A DNA stretch of 64,000 nt from positions 484,521-548,520 of the forward strand of contig NZ_SODM01000004.1 in NCBI RefSeq assembly GCF_004368785.1, read 5' to 3'. This DNA comes from Flavobacterium sp. 270. Its GTDB lineage: Bacteria > Bacteroidota > Bacteroidia > Flavobacteriales > Flavobacteriaceae. The number at the start of each line of letters is the position of its first letter. The stretch's first letter is position 1. Position numbers and translations under genes: made by a program. Below the pieces are notes generated by a model, which had not been told where the DNA came from, did no database searches, and was given only the letters and a program-made list of their open reading frames with translations. Shown piece after piece: positions 9,259-17,514 of the stretch.

Positions 9259-9741
9259 ATGAAGAGCTTCTCTTTTCCGCCAATTGCTCCAGAAAAAGCT
9301 AAAATACTGATATTAGGCACAATGCCCGGCACAAAATCATTAGAGTTAAATCAATATTATGGACACAATCAGAATAATTTCTGGAAGTTTATGTTTACCA
9401 TTTTAAACGAAGACTTTTCTACTGATTATGAAACCAAAAAAGAATTGCTCGTAAAAAATAATCTTGCTCTTTGGGATGTATTGCAGTTTTGCGATCGTGT
9501 AGGAAGTTTAGACAGTGCGATTAAAAACGAAATCGCCAATGATTTTGAACATTTTTTAGAAAAGCATTCGCATATTAGTACAATACTTTTTAATGGACAG
9601 AAAGCAGCAGCATTTTTTAAAAAATACGTTCATTTAAAAAAAACATATCAACTTATTACACTTCCGTCAACAAGTCCCGCAAATGCGGGAAAATCATTTC
9701 AGTCTAAATTAGAGGAATGGTCAATTATTAAAACATTATAA
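9259..9741 (+). CDS. DNA glycosylase of the uracil/deoxyinosine (Mug-like) family
   Basis: 160 residues. The N-terminal ILGTMPGTKSL is the catalytic-loop region of the uracil-DNA glycosylase superfamily, YYGHNQNNFWKFM is typical of the deoxyinosine glycosylase branch, and the C-terminal LPSTSPANAG is the DNA-intercalation loop. The enzyme removes deaminated bases (uracil or hypoxanthine) from DNA in base-excision repair. The length is normal. It is a single gene with an upstream AT-rich spacer. Confidence 0.87.
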   Translation: MKSFSFPPIAPEKAKILILGTMPGTKSLELNQYYGHNQNNFWKFMFTILNEDFSTDYETKKELLVKNNLALWDVLQFCDRVGSLDSAIKNEIANDFEHFLEKHSHISTILFNGQKAAAFFKKYVHLKKTYQLITLPSTSPANAGKSFQSKLEEWSIIKTL

Positions 9742-10083
9742 AACAACACTTTAAAAGAATAAAAACTAACAATAATAACAATGTAAAATTTAAAGAAAAA
9801 TCTCTCACATTGGAATCATGTAACATTTTCGTTTTAAAATATAACTAGAAACTTCTACTCTTGATATAATTTTACATCAACGAAATGGAAGCCGGTATAA
9901 CGATAGACGATGAAAATGATAAGGCTTTCTTTTTCGATATGAAGCAAGACTTAAGACAACCGTAAAAGGTTTTATTATAAAGAGAACATTGGTTATGTTA
10001 GTTTATTTTTGGGAAAAAAAAGCTATTCTATTTATTTAGGATAGCTTTCTTTTTTATAAGTCACCCCCTCAAATCAAATTATT
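9742..10083. other. Intergenic stretch, 342 bases, with a terminator only
   Basis: I see no gene of normal size. A 26-codon frame (9885-9965) starts with ATG but has no family resemblance and I do not support it. The stretch ends with the hairpin at 10021-10046. Confidence 0.6.
10014..10056 (+). terminator. Rho-independent terminator
   Basis: Stem AGCTATTCT / AGGATAGCT (one G-U pair) at 10021-10046 with an A run before and T run after. It lies about 280 bases after the glycosylase gene and just before the DUF6526-like gene. Confidence 0.7.
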
Positions 10084-10518
10084 ATGAAAATTCAGAATTA
10101 CGACAATCATATCCGATTTTACACCCCGCACCACTTTATTTATTATCCAATATTAACAGTATTTCTGGGGTTTAGTATTTATTTTGCTTTCACAACAGAA
10201 CAACAGCTTATTTGGGCATTTATCAGCGTAGGTTTTATCTTTTTGTTTTGCCTAGCATTTATGCTTCGTCAGCATTATGCACTAATCCTCCAAAACCGAA
10301 TTGTACGTTTAGAACTTCGTTACCGATATTTTACACTAACAGGAAAAAGATTAGAAGAGTTTGAATACAAACTAACCGACGATCAAATATTTTCTTTAAG
10401 ATTTGCTCCCGATAATGAATTAATTCCGCTTGTAGAAAATGCGCTAAAAAACAATTTGACTGGCGATGCTATTAAAAAGTCAATTGTAAATTGGAAAGGG
10501 GATTATTTTAGGGTTTGA
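10084..10518 (+). CDS. DUF6526-like membrane protein
   Basis: 144 residues with two membrane helices close to the N-terminus (about 20-38 and 43-61), then a charged cytoplasmic part. MKIQNYDNHIRFYTPHHFIYYP and RLELRYRYFTLTGKR are like the conserved Flavobacteriia proteins I know as DUF6526. The function is unknown. Normal length. It stands alone between a terminator and a repeat island. Confidence 0.75.
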   Translation: MKIQNYDNHIRFYTPHHFIYYPILTVFLGFSIYFAFTTEQQLIWAFISVGFIFLFCLAFMLRQHYALILQNRIVRLELRYRYFTLTGKRLEEFEYKLTDDQIFSLRFAPDNELIPLVENALKNNLTGDAIKKSIVNWKGDYFRV

Positions 10519-10530
10519 TTTTTTTTAAGC

Positions 10531-10753
10531 TTCTGAGGTTCTAAGTTGCTAAGGTTCTAAGATTTTCAATAGCAATTTGTAACATCAAAAATCAAATTCA
10601 ATTTAAAATTAAATATTTAGCTAAAGCCTTATTCTTCTTCAAATCTTTTAACCTCCAGCTAAAGCTGGAGGCAATTCAAAATATTGTAACCTTTACAACT
10701 TTGAACTTGATATCTTAAAAATCTTAGAACCTTAGCAACTTAGAACCTCAGAA
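10531..10753. repeat. Large inverted repeat of CTAAG type around a REP-like hairpin
   Basis: The arms 10531-10566 and 10718-10753 are perfect 36-base inverted copies, made of units such as GGTTCTAAG and TTGCTAAG. Between them is the palindrome CCTCCAGCT-aa-AGCTGGAGG (10652-10671). No coding frame is visible. It lies between convergent genes (DUF6526 and MATE). Confidence 0.85.
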
Positions 10754-10760
10754 CCTTAGA

Positions 10761-12170
10761 TCAAAATCCTTCTTTAACAATTTCCTTCTCCACCTTATCA
10801 ATCAGTTTATTTGTTTTTCCGGTTAGGCGTTCTTTTTTCCAATCGCCTTTGGCATAAATGATTAAAGTAATTAAAGCCGTAACCACCGTTGAAATTGGAA
10901 AAGCATACCAGATTCCGATTTTACCAAAATTAGTATTATGAGATAAAATATACGCAATCGGGAATTGTAAAACCCATTGCGATACTAAGGTAAGAATCAT
11001 AGGCAAAGTTGTATTTCCGACTGCGCGGAAAACACCTAATAAACACATTTGCAAACCAAGAAATCCCCACGAAAGACAAGTAATTCTTAGAAAAGTTGTA
11101 CCGCCGGAAATAACTTCTGGTTCATCAGGAACGAAAAAAGCAATTAGATAGGGTGCAAAAATATACGCAATAACGCCAATTGCAGTTAAAAGTCCGAAAC
11201 CAAGATACGTACCTAATTTTCCAATTTCTGCAGCACGCGCAATGTTTCCTGCTCCAATATTCTGTCCAACCAAAGTAGCAATCGCCATAGAAAGCCCAAG
11301 TGCAGGAATCAATATCAGCTGAATTAAATTAGAACCAGCTCCGTAAGAAGCAACTGTTGTAGTACCAAAATGCACAATCAAAAACGTAATCGCCATCATT
11401 CCCAAAGCTCTCATAGATTGCTCTATCGAAGATGGAAAACCAATTTTGAACGCTTTTTTAACGTGTTTATAATCGGGTCTAAAATCACTTAATTTTAAAT
11501 GAATACCGTGTTTTCCTCTAAATAAAATGGCAAAACCAATAATGATTGCCAGACTTTGTGTTGATAAAGTTGCTAACGCTGCACCTTTTACACCCATTGG
11601 TGGAATAAATTTCCACCCAAAAATAAAGATCGGATCTAGCGCAAAATTTAAAATTACAGTTCCTAAAACAATATAAACCGGTAAAGTAACACGTCCGACC
11701 CCGCGCATTATAGATTGAAAAATCATAAATCCGAAGCTAAAAACAAGTCCCACAAAAGCAACCCGCATAAAGCCTAAAGCATCTGCATAAACCTGTGGCG
11801 TTACTTTTAGTACATATAAAAAATACGGGCTCAGCAAATAACCAATTATAGACAGTCCAATAGAAACTGTAATTACCATAAGTAAGGTCTGCGCTGCCAC
11901 ATGATTGACCATTTCCTGTTGTCCGGCGCCAAAATATTGTGCAATAAGAATTGAGCCGGCAATTGCCAAACCAGTTCCTAAAGCGATTGTTAAAAAGATT
12001 ACGGGCGTACTTACAGAAACTGCAGCAACAGCATCACCTCCAAGACGACCGACCCAAAATGCATCAACCAGTTGATAAGCGGCCTGCAAAAGATTAGCGA
12101 TCATAATAGGCACTGCCAGTTTTAATAAAGAAGAAAGTATAGGACCTTCTAGTAATTCGTTTTTTTTCAT
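10761..12170 (-). CDS. MATE-family multidrug efflux transporter
   Basis: 469 residues from the chosen start at 12170 (a start at 12212 would add 14 residues and overlap the palindrome described below). There are twelve predicted membrane helices in two MatE repeats. Typical segments are QAAYQLVDAFWVGRLGG near the N-terminus and LVGQNIGAGNIARA at the start of the second half. MATE pumps export cationic drugs using H+ or Na+. It follows a MarR gene by 62 bases, and both are probably one operon under MarR control. Confidence 0.92.
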   Translation of the reverse strand: MKKNELLEGPILSSLLKLAVPIMIANLLQAAYQLVDAFWVGRLGGDAVAAVSVSTPVIFLTIALGTGLAIAGSILIAQYFGAGQQEMVNHVAAQTLLMVITVSIGLSIIGYLLSPYFLYVLKVTPQVYADALGFMRVAFVGLVFSFGFMIFQSIMRGVGRVTLPVYIVLGTVILNFALDPIFIFGWKFIPPMGVKGAALATLSTQSLAIIIGFAILFRGKHGIHLKLSDFRPDYKHVKKAFKIGFPSSIEQSMRALGMMAITFLIVHFGTTTVASYGAGSNLIQLILIPALGLSMAIATLVGQNIGAGNIARAAEIGKLGTYLGFGLLTAIGVIAYIFAPYLIAFFVPDEPEVISGGTTFLRITCLSWGFLGLQMCLLGVFRAVGNTTLPMILTLVSQWVLQFPIAYILSHNTNFGKIGIWYAFPISTVVTALITLIIYAKGDWKKERLTGKTNKLIDKVEKEIVKEGF

Positions 12171-12199
12171 TTTATTTTCTAATTCTATATTTTTAATAA

Positions 12200-12213
12200 G
12201 TTGATATATCAAC
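12200..12213. promoter_or_regulatory. MarR-type operator before the MATE gene
   Basis: GTTGATATATCAAC is a perfect 14-base palindrome between the end of the MarR gene and the start of the MATE gene. The core TTGATATATCAA is found again at 31654-31665 upstream of another MarR gene. Operator function is inferred from symmetry and position. Confidence 0.6.
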
Positions 12214-12232
12214 CTTTATTTCGCAAAATTTT

Positions 12233-12700
12233 TTAAAGCGTTTCTAATCGATCTGCATAAGATCTAATTGTTTCTAAAGCTTCTCCTCTTTCTTTTTGAG
12301 AAAAAACAGAAAGCACCTCATCTTCTGCTTTCTTCATTAACGATCGAATATTTTTTGCTAAACTAATTCCTTCGTCTGTAAGACTTACAATATTTTTTCT
12401 CTTATCGGCTTTATCTTTTTGAACCTCAACCAGATTCTTTTTTTCAAGCGCATTAATACTTCTTAAAATGGATGATTTATCCCGCATTGTAATATCTGAG
12501 AGTTCTCTCTGAGAACGATTCTCACGCTGCAAAATCATAATTAAAGGTAATTGTTCTAGTTGTAAAGTAATTCCCGCTTCGCTCATTAAAGCATTTGTAC
12601 GTCGAAAAATAGTACGCTTCATACGATGAATCTGAAAGAAAAAACTATCTGAGATTTCATCGCCTAAAGAAGAATTTGAAGTTGCTGGATCTTTTTCCAT
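12233..12700 (-). CDS. MarR-family transcriptional regulator of the MATE pump
   Basis: 155 residues from the start at 12700. The winged-helix region reads RSQRELSDITMRDKSSILRSINALEKK, with the wing at KADKRKNIVSLTDEG. Upstream starts at 12742 and 12709 are less likely, because the -7 element TAAATTTG lies at 12713-12720, i.e. 12742 would be ahead of transcription start. The regulator precedes MATE and has palindromes on both sides, so local autoregulated repression is likely. Confidence 0.88.
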   Translation of the reverse strand: MEKDPATSNSSLGDEISDSFFFQIHRMKRTIFRRTNALMSEAGITLQLEQLPLIMILQRENRSQRELSDITMRDKSSILRSINALEKKNLVEVQKDKADKRKNIVSLTDEGISLAKNIRSLMKKAEDEVLSVFSQKERGEALETIRSYADRLETL

Positions 12701-12712
12701 TTTTATCATATG

Positions 12713-12743
12713 CAAATTTACAAAAAAAGAGTGACATGTCAAC
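12713..12743 (-). promoter_or_regulatory. Promoter and operator of the MarR/MATE operon
   Basis: Reading the minus strand: TTG at 12742-12740, 19 bases, TAAATTTG at 12720-12713, which matches the Bacteroidota promoter pattern. The perfect palindrome TGACATGTCA (12732-12741) overlaps the upstream element. The start codon at 12700 is only about 12 bases after the -7 element, so the mRNA would have almost no leader. Confidence 0.65.
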
Positions 12744-12859
12744 TATTTGTAATTTTAAAAATCATAAAATACTGATAACCAATATATTTTTAAAATAATA
12801 AAAAAAATTGCATGATTTTTTTTGTTAACTTTATTCGTCTAAATTTAAATATCCCTCCT

Positions 12860-13777
12860 ATGAAAAATTTATTCTACTTTTTGATTATTTCGTTTTATGG
12901 GCTTACTTCATATTCGCAGGATGTTGCAGAAAATATTCCAAATGACAGTTTAATTTCCATAAAAGAACCTTACCACTTTGATCAAAATTATTTGGCTGAT
13001 GATGATTTACCGTGGCACGCAAGGCGGTTTAAAGTAAATGCAGGTGCTTTTTTTCCGTTAAATAACACTGATATTAGAGTTGGGACTAATAACGGAAATG
13101 CCGGAACTGATATTGATCTTGAGGATGATTTAGGATTTAATAAATCCAGTACTTCTTTTATGGGTACTTTTGAATGGCGTATTTCGCGACGTTCCAGATT
13201 AGGAACTGAATATTTTGTATTGAACAGAACCGCAACCAAAACTTTACAAAAAGAAATTACTTTTAAAGATGAGACCTACAATATAGATACTAGAATTACT
13301 TCATTTTTTGATGTACAGATTGCCCGAATTTATTATGGATATGCCTTTTTATCTAAACCAAAATATGAAGCTGGACTTTTAATTGGTGCACATGTCCTTT
13401 TTGCAGATATAGGCTTGCGTGTTGAAGCCAATCAGGCGAGCTTAGAACGTAGAGAAACTTTTAACTTTACGGCGCCACTTCCGGATATTGGGGTTTGGGG
13501 AGAATTTGTTTTGGGCAAACGTTTTGGTTTGTCTGTAAATGCCAATTACTTTGCTGCTAAAATTGATAATATAAGCGGTCGTATTGTGAGTTATAATTTA
13601 TCTCTTTTGTATAATGTTTATCAAAATTTCAGCCTTACTGCCGGATACACTGGCTTAAATTTTAGAGTCGATGACAGAGAAGAAAATCTAAACGGCTATT
13701 TAAAATGGGGATATAACGGTCCGAGTATTACGGCTACTTATTCTTTTGGAAATCATGTAAAATTGTATAAACATTAG
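12860..13777 (+). CDS. Outer-membrane beta-barrel-like protein
   Basis: 305 residues from ATG 12860; a longer frame from 12812 adds 16 residues before the obvious signal peptide and is unlikely. Signal peptide MKNLFYFLIISFYGLTSYSQ, then alternating aromatic beta strands (RISRRSRLGTEYFVL, YYGYAFLSKPKYEAGLLIG) and a C-terminus ending in a strand. This is a small barrel in the outer membrane; cargo or role unknown. Divergent from the MarR/MATE operon. Confidence 0.8.
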   Translation: MKNLFYFLIISFYGLTSYSQDVAENIPNDSLISIKEPYHFDQNYLADDDLPWHARRFKVNAGAFFPLNNTDIRVGTNNGNAGTDIDLEDDLGFNKSSTSFMGTFEWRISRRSRLGTEYFVLNRTATKTLQKEITFKDETYNIDTRITSFFDVQIARIYYGYAFLSKPKYEAGLLIGAHVLFADIGLRVEANQASLERRETFNFTAPLPDIGVWGEFVLGKRFGLSVNANYFAAKIDNISGRIVSYNLSLLYNVYQNFSLTAGYTGLNFRVDDREENLNGYLKWGYNGPSITATYSFGNHVKLYKH

Positions 13778-13841
13778 TTTTTTAAGTTCTAAGTTACTGA
13801 GATGCTAAGGTTCTGAGGTTTTAGGTTCCAATTTACCGATT

Positions 13842-13957
13842 CCTGCAAGGTTTTCAAAACCTTGCAGGTATTTATTGAACGCTCCTAATGACTTATTTAC
13901 TAAAAATTACTTTTATAATAATCATAAATACCTACAAGGTTTTGAAAACCTTGCAGG
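13842..13957. repeat. Pair of REP-like palindromes
   Basis: CCTGCAAGGTTTT-C-AAAACCTTGCAGG at 13842-13868 is perfect; a second copy at 13931-13957 has one changed base (CCTACAAGG). The two are about 90 bases apart. They look like a dispersed palindromic element between genes. Confidence 0.8.
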
Positions 13958-13970
13958 AACTCTCAAAATA

Positions 13971-14006
13971 AATAACCCCGATCTTTAAAAAGATCGGGGT
14001 TATTTT
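13971..14006. terminator. Bidirectional terminator for the outer-membrane gene and the PUL
   Basis: 16-bp perfect stem AATAACCCCGATCTTT / AAAGATCGGGGTTATT with a 2-base loop, between converging genes, with short T-rich tails on both sides. Confidence 0.85.
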
Positions 14007-14046
14007 TAAACTTAACTTACTTAACTCAAAATAAAACTCAACTAAC

Positions 14047-16071
14047 TTATTTTTGTATTAGAGAAAATTTTACAGCTGTTCCGCCTCCGGCTGCTAGTTT
14101 TAAATCTAAAACTGTTTTATTATTTACTTTCTGTTTTGAAATCGTAACCGGATAAGGATTTGTTTTGTAATTGGCTCCTGTTCCATCTGCGTAGATTTCT
14201 GCTTCGTATTCTTTGTCTTTGTCTAAGAACGAAAGCGCAACTTTTAGCTCTCTTGCTTTACTATTAGTAATAGATCCTAAATACCAGTTTTTCTCGTCCC
14301 AGTCTTTACGCGCAATTGTAGCGTATTCTCCAATTTTTGAATCTAAAACTTTGGTATATGACCATGTACACGGAACGTCTTTTATAAACTGAAATTCTGG
14401 TTTTCCTTCATAATTCTCCGGCAAATCTGAAGCCATTTGCAACGGACTGAAAATAATAACATATAATGCCAATTGATTTGCCAAAGTGGTCTGCACTCTC
14501 GCTCCAGAAGGTGTTTTATAATCAAAATTGAAATTACCCGGTGTATAATCAAATGGCCCTGAAAGCATTCTGGTAAAAGGTAAAGTGGTTAAATGCTCTG
14601 GAGTATTTCCTCCATCAACCGACCACGCATTGTATTCTTGTCCTCTTCCTCCCTCTTGCGACATGAAGTTTGGATATGTGCGCTGAATTCCGGTTCCTTT
14701 CATCGGTTCGTGATTGTCAATCATGATATGATATTTGGCAGCTGTTTCGATTACTTTTCTGTAATGACGCGCTCCGTATTGACTGTCGTGCCATTCTTTT
14801 TTATCCAGATATTTGTTTACATAACCTGTTTTTACGGAGTTTACGCCCATTTTCTGATACAGTTTGAAAGCATCTTCCAATTGGCTTTCGTAATTTTTGG
14901 TTGCACCCGCTGTTTCATGATGTCCGATTAGGCGAACATTTTTCATTGCGGCATATTTAGTAATTTCTTCTAAATTAAAATCTGGATACGCTTTTACAAA
15001 ACTAAAAGCAGAACCGTCGGCAGTCCAGTCACCATCCCAACCTTCGTTCCAGCCTTCGACTAAAACGCCGTCGAAATTGTTTTTCGCAGCAAAATCTATG
15101 TATTCTTTTGTGTTTTTGGTTGTCGCTCCGTGTTTCGGACCTTGTCCCCAAGTGAATTTTTCTAAATGCATTCCCCACCAGATTCCGATGTATTTTGATG
15201 GCGTAATCCAGGACAAATCTTCAATTTTTGAAGGTTCGTTTAAATTCAGCATAATGGTAGAAGTTGCCACATCGCCCGGAGTTTTACCTACAACAATTGT
15301 TCTCCAAGGTGTTTTAAAAGGTGCTTCTGCATACACTTTTACCCCGTTTGACCACGGCACCAAATCACTTTTATATTGTTTATCAGAGGTTTTTAGTAAA
15401 GTCATTGATGCAAAATCGGTTAGATTTGCTTCGTGAATGGCTACGTACAATTTGTCTTTGGTTTCAAAAGTTGCCGGCGTATTGATGGTATCGGTTTTAC
15501 TCATCAACGTTTTGCGGTACGTACTTTCATAATAACTGTTTTCGCGGTGCACGGGAATCCACCAAACTTCATTATTATCTTTAAAAGTAAATTGTGTTAC
15601 TTCATTAGAGATTTTTACTTTTCCTAAATGAGGCTGTTTCGGAAACTCATATCGAAATCCTAATCCGTCATCAAAAACCCTGAAAATAATATTTACGAGA
15701 CGTTCTTCTCCACCCGATTCTTTTAGGTTTACAATTATTTCGTTATGATGATCTCTTACTTTTTTGAATTCGCCCCAAGGTTGTTCCCAGCTTAAGTCGG
15801 CTTCTTTTTCTTCGGTAGAAACCACTTCAAAACCATCTGTCATTTTCTGAATTCCCTGAAATTCAAATCCTAATAAAGAAGGTTCTATAACCGATTTTCC
15901 GTGAGATGAAAAGCTGTATTGAGGTTGTCCTGAAGCTGTTAATTCAAAAACCAATTCGGAGTTTTTATCAGGCGAGCTTATTTTGTATTTTTTTTGAGTT
16001 TTAGTACTGCAGGCAAAAATCAGCATGGATGCTAAAGTAAGCAGACAGTATCTATATCTTAGGTTTTTCAT
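14047..16071 (-). CDS. Glycoside hydrolase family 97 (SusB-like alpha-glucosidase)
   Basis: 674 residues with a lipoprotein-type signal (LASMLIFAC, Cys 21). N-terminal beta-sandwich and C-terminal (beta/alpha)8 barrel order is that of GH97. The acidic residues E386 (HHE), E455 (NHE), E473 (SQEGG) and E479 (GQEY) are spaced as in SusB from memory (439, 508, 526, 532), which are the bases, calcium ligand and acid of inverting members. The retaining-type Asp is Gly here (VKTGY, about 417). An inverting alpha-glucosidase is therefore likely. Last gene of the PUL, 25 bases after the GH71/99-like gene. Confidence 0.92.
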   Translation of the reverse strand: MKNLRYRYCLLTLASMLIFACSTKTQKKYKISSPDKNSELVFELTASGQPQYSFSSHGKSVIEPSLLGFEFQGIQKMTDGFEVVSTEEKEADLSWEQPWGEFKKVRDHHNEIIVNLKESGGEERLVNIIFRVFDDGLGFRYEFPKQPHLGKVKISNEVTQFTFKDNNEVWWIPVHRENSYYESTYRKTLMSKTDTINTPATFETKDKLYVAIHEANLTDFASMTLLKTSDKQYKSDLVPWSNGVKVYAEAPFKTPWRTIVVGKTPGDVATSTIMLNLNEPSKIEDLSWITPSKYIGIWWGMHLEKFTWGQGPKHGATTKNTKEYIDFAAKNNFDGVLVEGWNEGWDGDWTADGSAFSFVKAYPDFNLEEITKYAAMKNVRLIGHHETAGATKNYESQLEDAFKLYQKMGVNSVKTGYVNKYLDKKEWHDSQYGARHYRKVIETAAKYHIMIDNHEPMKGTGIQRTYPNFMSQEGGRGQEYNAWSVDGGNTPEHLTTLPFTRMLSGPFDYTPGNFNFDYKTPSGARVQTTLANQLALYVIIFSPLQMASDLPENYEGKPEFQFIKDVPCTWSYTKVLDSKIGEYATIARKDWDEKNWYLGSITNSKARELKVALSFLDKDKEYEAEIYADGTGANYKTNPYPVTISKQKVNNKTVLDLKLAAGGGTAVKFSLIQK

Positions 16072-16096
16072 TATTTAATTGTATTAATTACAACTC

Positions 16097-17341
16097 TTAT
16101 TTAATTTCATTTAGTAACTGTTTTGCTTTTGCAGACTGCATCGAAACAAAATAATTAAAGGCTTGATCTAGTTTTTTCTGGGCTTCGGCATTCCCTTTAT
16201 TTTTTACTCTTAAATCGTATAATTTGCTAATGTCTGTAAATACGTTTTCTGTATTTTTAACTCCGGCAAATGCTTTTACTTTTTCTATATACGTGTAACC
16301 GAATTCTACGGTTGGTTCCAACATTGTTCCTTCTCCAAAGTCATTCCATGTTATTAACTGCAGGTAATTTAAATTGGCATTTTTAGCCATGGCAAGGGTT
16401 TCATCAAGCGTTGCTCCGTTATTATGTTCAATTGTCCATCCAATTGCTGCACCGCCTCCGCCTTCGGCATAAAAATCTTTAAATCCGGGATAAGCACTTC
16501 CTATAGCAACAGAAAGTTTCGGTTTTGTATTGGTATAAAAATTAGTGAGATAAGTGCTGTTTTTATATACCCAGGCATATTCGCCAGAAGCATTTGCTCC
16601 TGCTTCTACAGATTGATCCCAAAGTGTAATGAAAGTTGGTTTTGTGGTTAATGTACCAAAAACGTTTGTCCATTCTGCGGGTGTTTGCAATACGATTGGG
16701 CCAAAATTCATTAACAGAGGTTTGCCATTAATTTTAATATAATTAGCATCATTAAAATAATTATTTTGTACATAAGCTAAATCTGTTTTTGCTGCGCTGG
16801 TTACCGAAATTGCTTTTCCAGCATCGACTGCGCTTTTTGTTACTCGGTCTTCATAGACTATGGCATATTCTAAACCTACTTTATCGAGCATTGCGATAAG
16901 CTGTTCGGTATTTTCTTTTACCATTTTGTAATCGTAAACATCGTACGTGCCGTACCAATCAATCAAAACACCATCTATTCCGGAGTATTTCATCAATAAT
17001 AAATGATTTTCGATCACATTTTTATCTCCCGAATGATAGGGTCCGATTAGCGGATAATAGTACGAAGCAATTTCTCTGCGGTTGTTTGCACCTATATTGT
17101 CTGGATTTTTGTTGGCCATTGTCCAGTGATATCCCCATTTTTTATCGGCACTGCTTTCTTTGGTTTCAAACCACGGCATGTAGTGCACGTAAATTTTGGT
17201 GCTGTTGGTTTTCTCTATCGCAACGGGAACAGTTGTTTCTGGTGTTGTTGGTTGATCTGAACCTTTGTCATCGCTGCTGCAACCAGACGCGATTATAATA
17301 TTCATGATCCCAAAAAACAATAATGAGATGTATCTTTTCAT
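16097..17341 (-). CDS. GH71/GH99-like lipoprotein, probable alpha-glycan hydrolase
   Basis: 414 residues from ATG 17341 (10 extra residues are possible upstream but would bury the signal). Lipoprotein signal ending IIIASGCSSDD, then a (beta/alpha)8-type domain with VHYMPWF near the start, GVLIDWYGTYD, and the C-terminal TWNDFGEGTMLEP at about 331-343. The last motif resembles GH99 (N-E-x-x-E) and GH71 (WNDFGES). The first catalytic Glu of GH99 is Asp here. It sits between SusD and GH97, so it is probably the surface endo-enzyme of the locus. The substrate is inferred only to be an alpha-glycan. Confidence 0.8.
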   Translation of the reverse strand: MKRYISLLFFGIMNIIIASGCSSDDKGSDQPTTPETTVPVAIEKTNSTKIYVHYMPWFETKESSADKKWGYHWTMANKNPDNIGANNRREIASYYYPLIGPYHSGDKNVIENHLLLMKYSGIDGVLIDWYGTYDVYDYKMVKENTEQLIAMLDKVGLEYAIVYEDRVTKSAVDAGKAISVTSAAKTDLAYVQNNYFNDANYIKINGKPLLMNFGPIVLQTPAEWTNVFGTLTTKPTFITLWDQSVEAGANASGEYAWVYKNSTYLTNFYTNTKPKLSVAIGSAYPGFKDFYAEGGGGAAIGWTIEHNNGATLDETLAMAKNANLNYLQLITWNDFGEGTMLEPTVEFGYTYIEKVKAFAGVKNTENVFTDISKLYDLRVKNKGNAEAQKKLDQAFNYFVSMQSAKAKQLLNEIK

Positions 17342-17360
17342 ATTGATGTTTTTGATTTTA

Positions 17361-17453
17361 TTTTTTGCCACAGATTAAAAGGATTTTTACAGATTTTGTA
17401 TGTTCTTATTTTGAGATAAAATCATTTTAATCGTTTTAATCTCTGGCAAAAAA
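17361..17453. repeat. Imperfect inverted repeat upstream of the GH71/99-like gene
   Basis: Arms 17361-17385 and 17429-17453 match in 23 of 25 positions (TTTTTTGCCACAGATTAAAA type). It lies between the SusD stop and the GH71/99-like start, in a place where an mRNA processing or attenuating hairpin would lower expression of the two enzymes relative to SusC/SusD. Confidence 0.7.
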
Positions 17454-17514
17454 CATTTAAATAATATGTCAGCCTTCCACGACTAACCAACATGGAAGAC
17501 TGACATTAAATAAC

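Noticed and set aside
9885..9968. Small ORF of 26 codons after the DNA glycosylase
   Set aside because: No promoter, no family resemblance, not in an operon.
12182..12212. Longer N-terminus of the MATE transporter from 12212
   Set aside because: The extra 14 residues overlap the operator palindrome and precede the conserved KKNELLEGP start.
13842..13957. CRISPR array
   Set aside because: Only two copies of a palindrome, with unequal surroundings and no cas genes.
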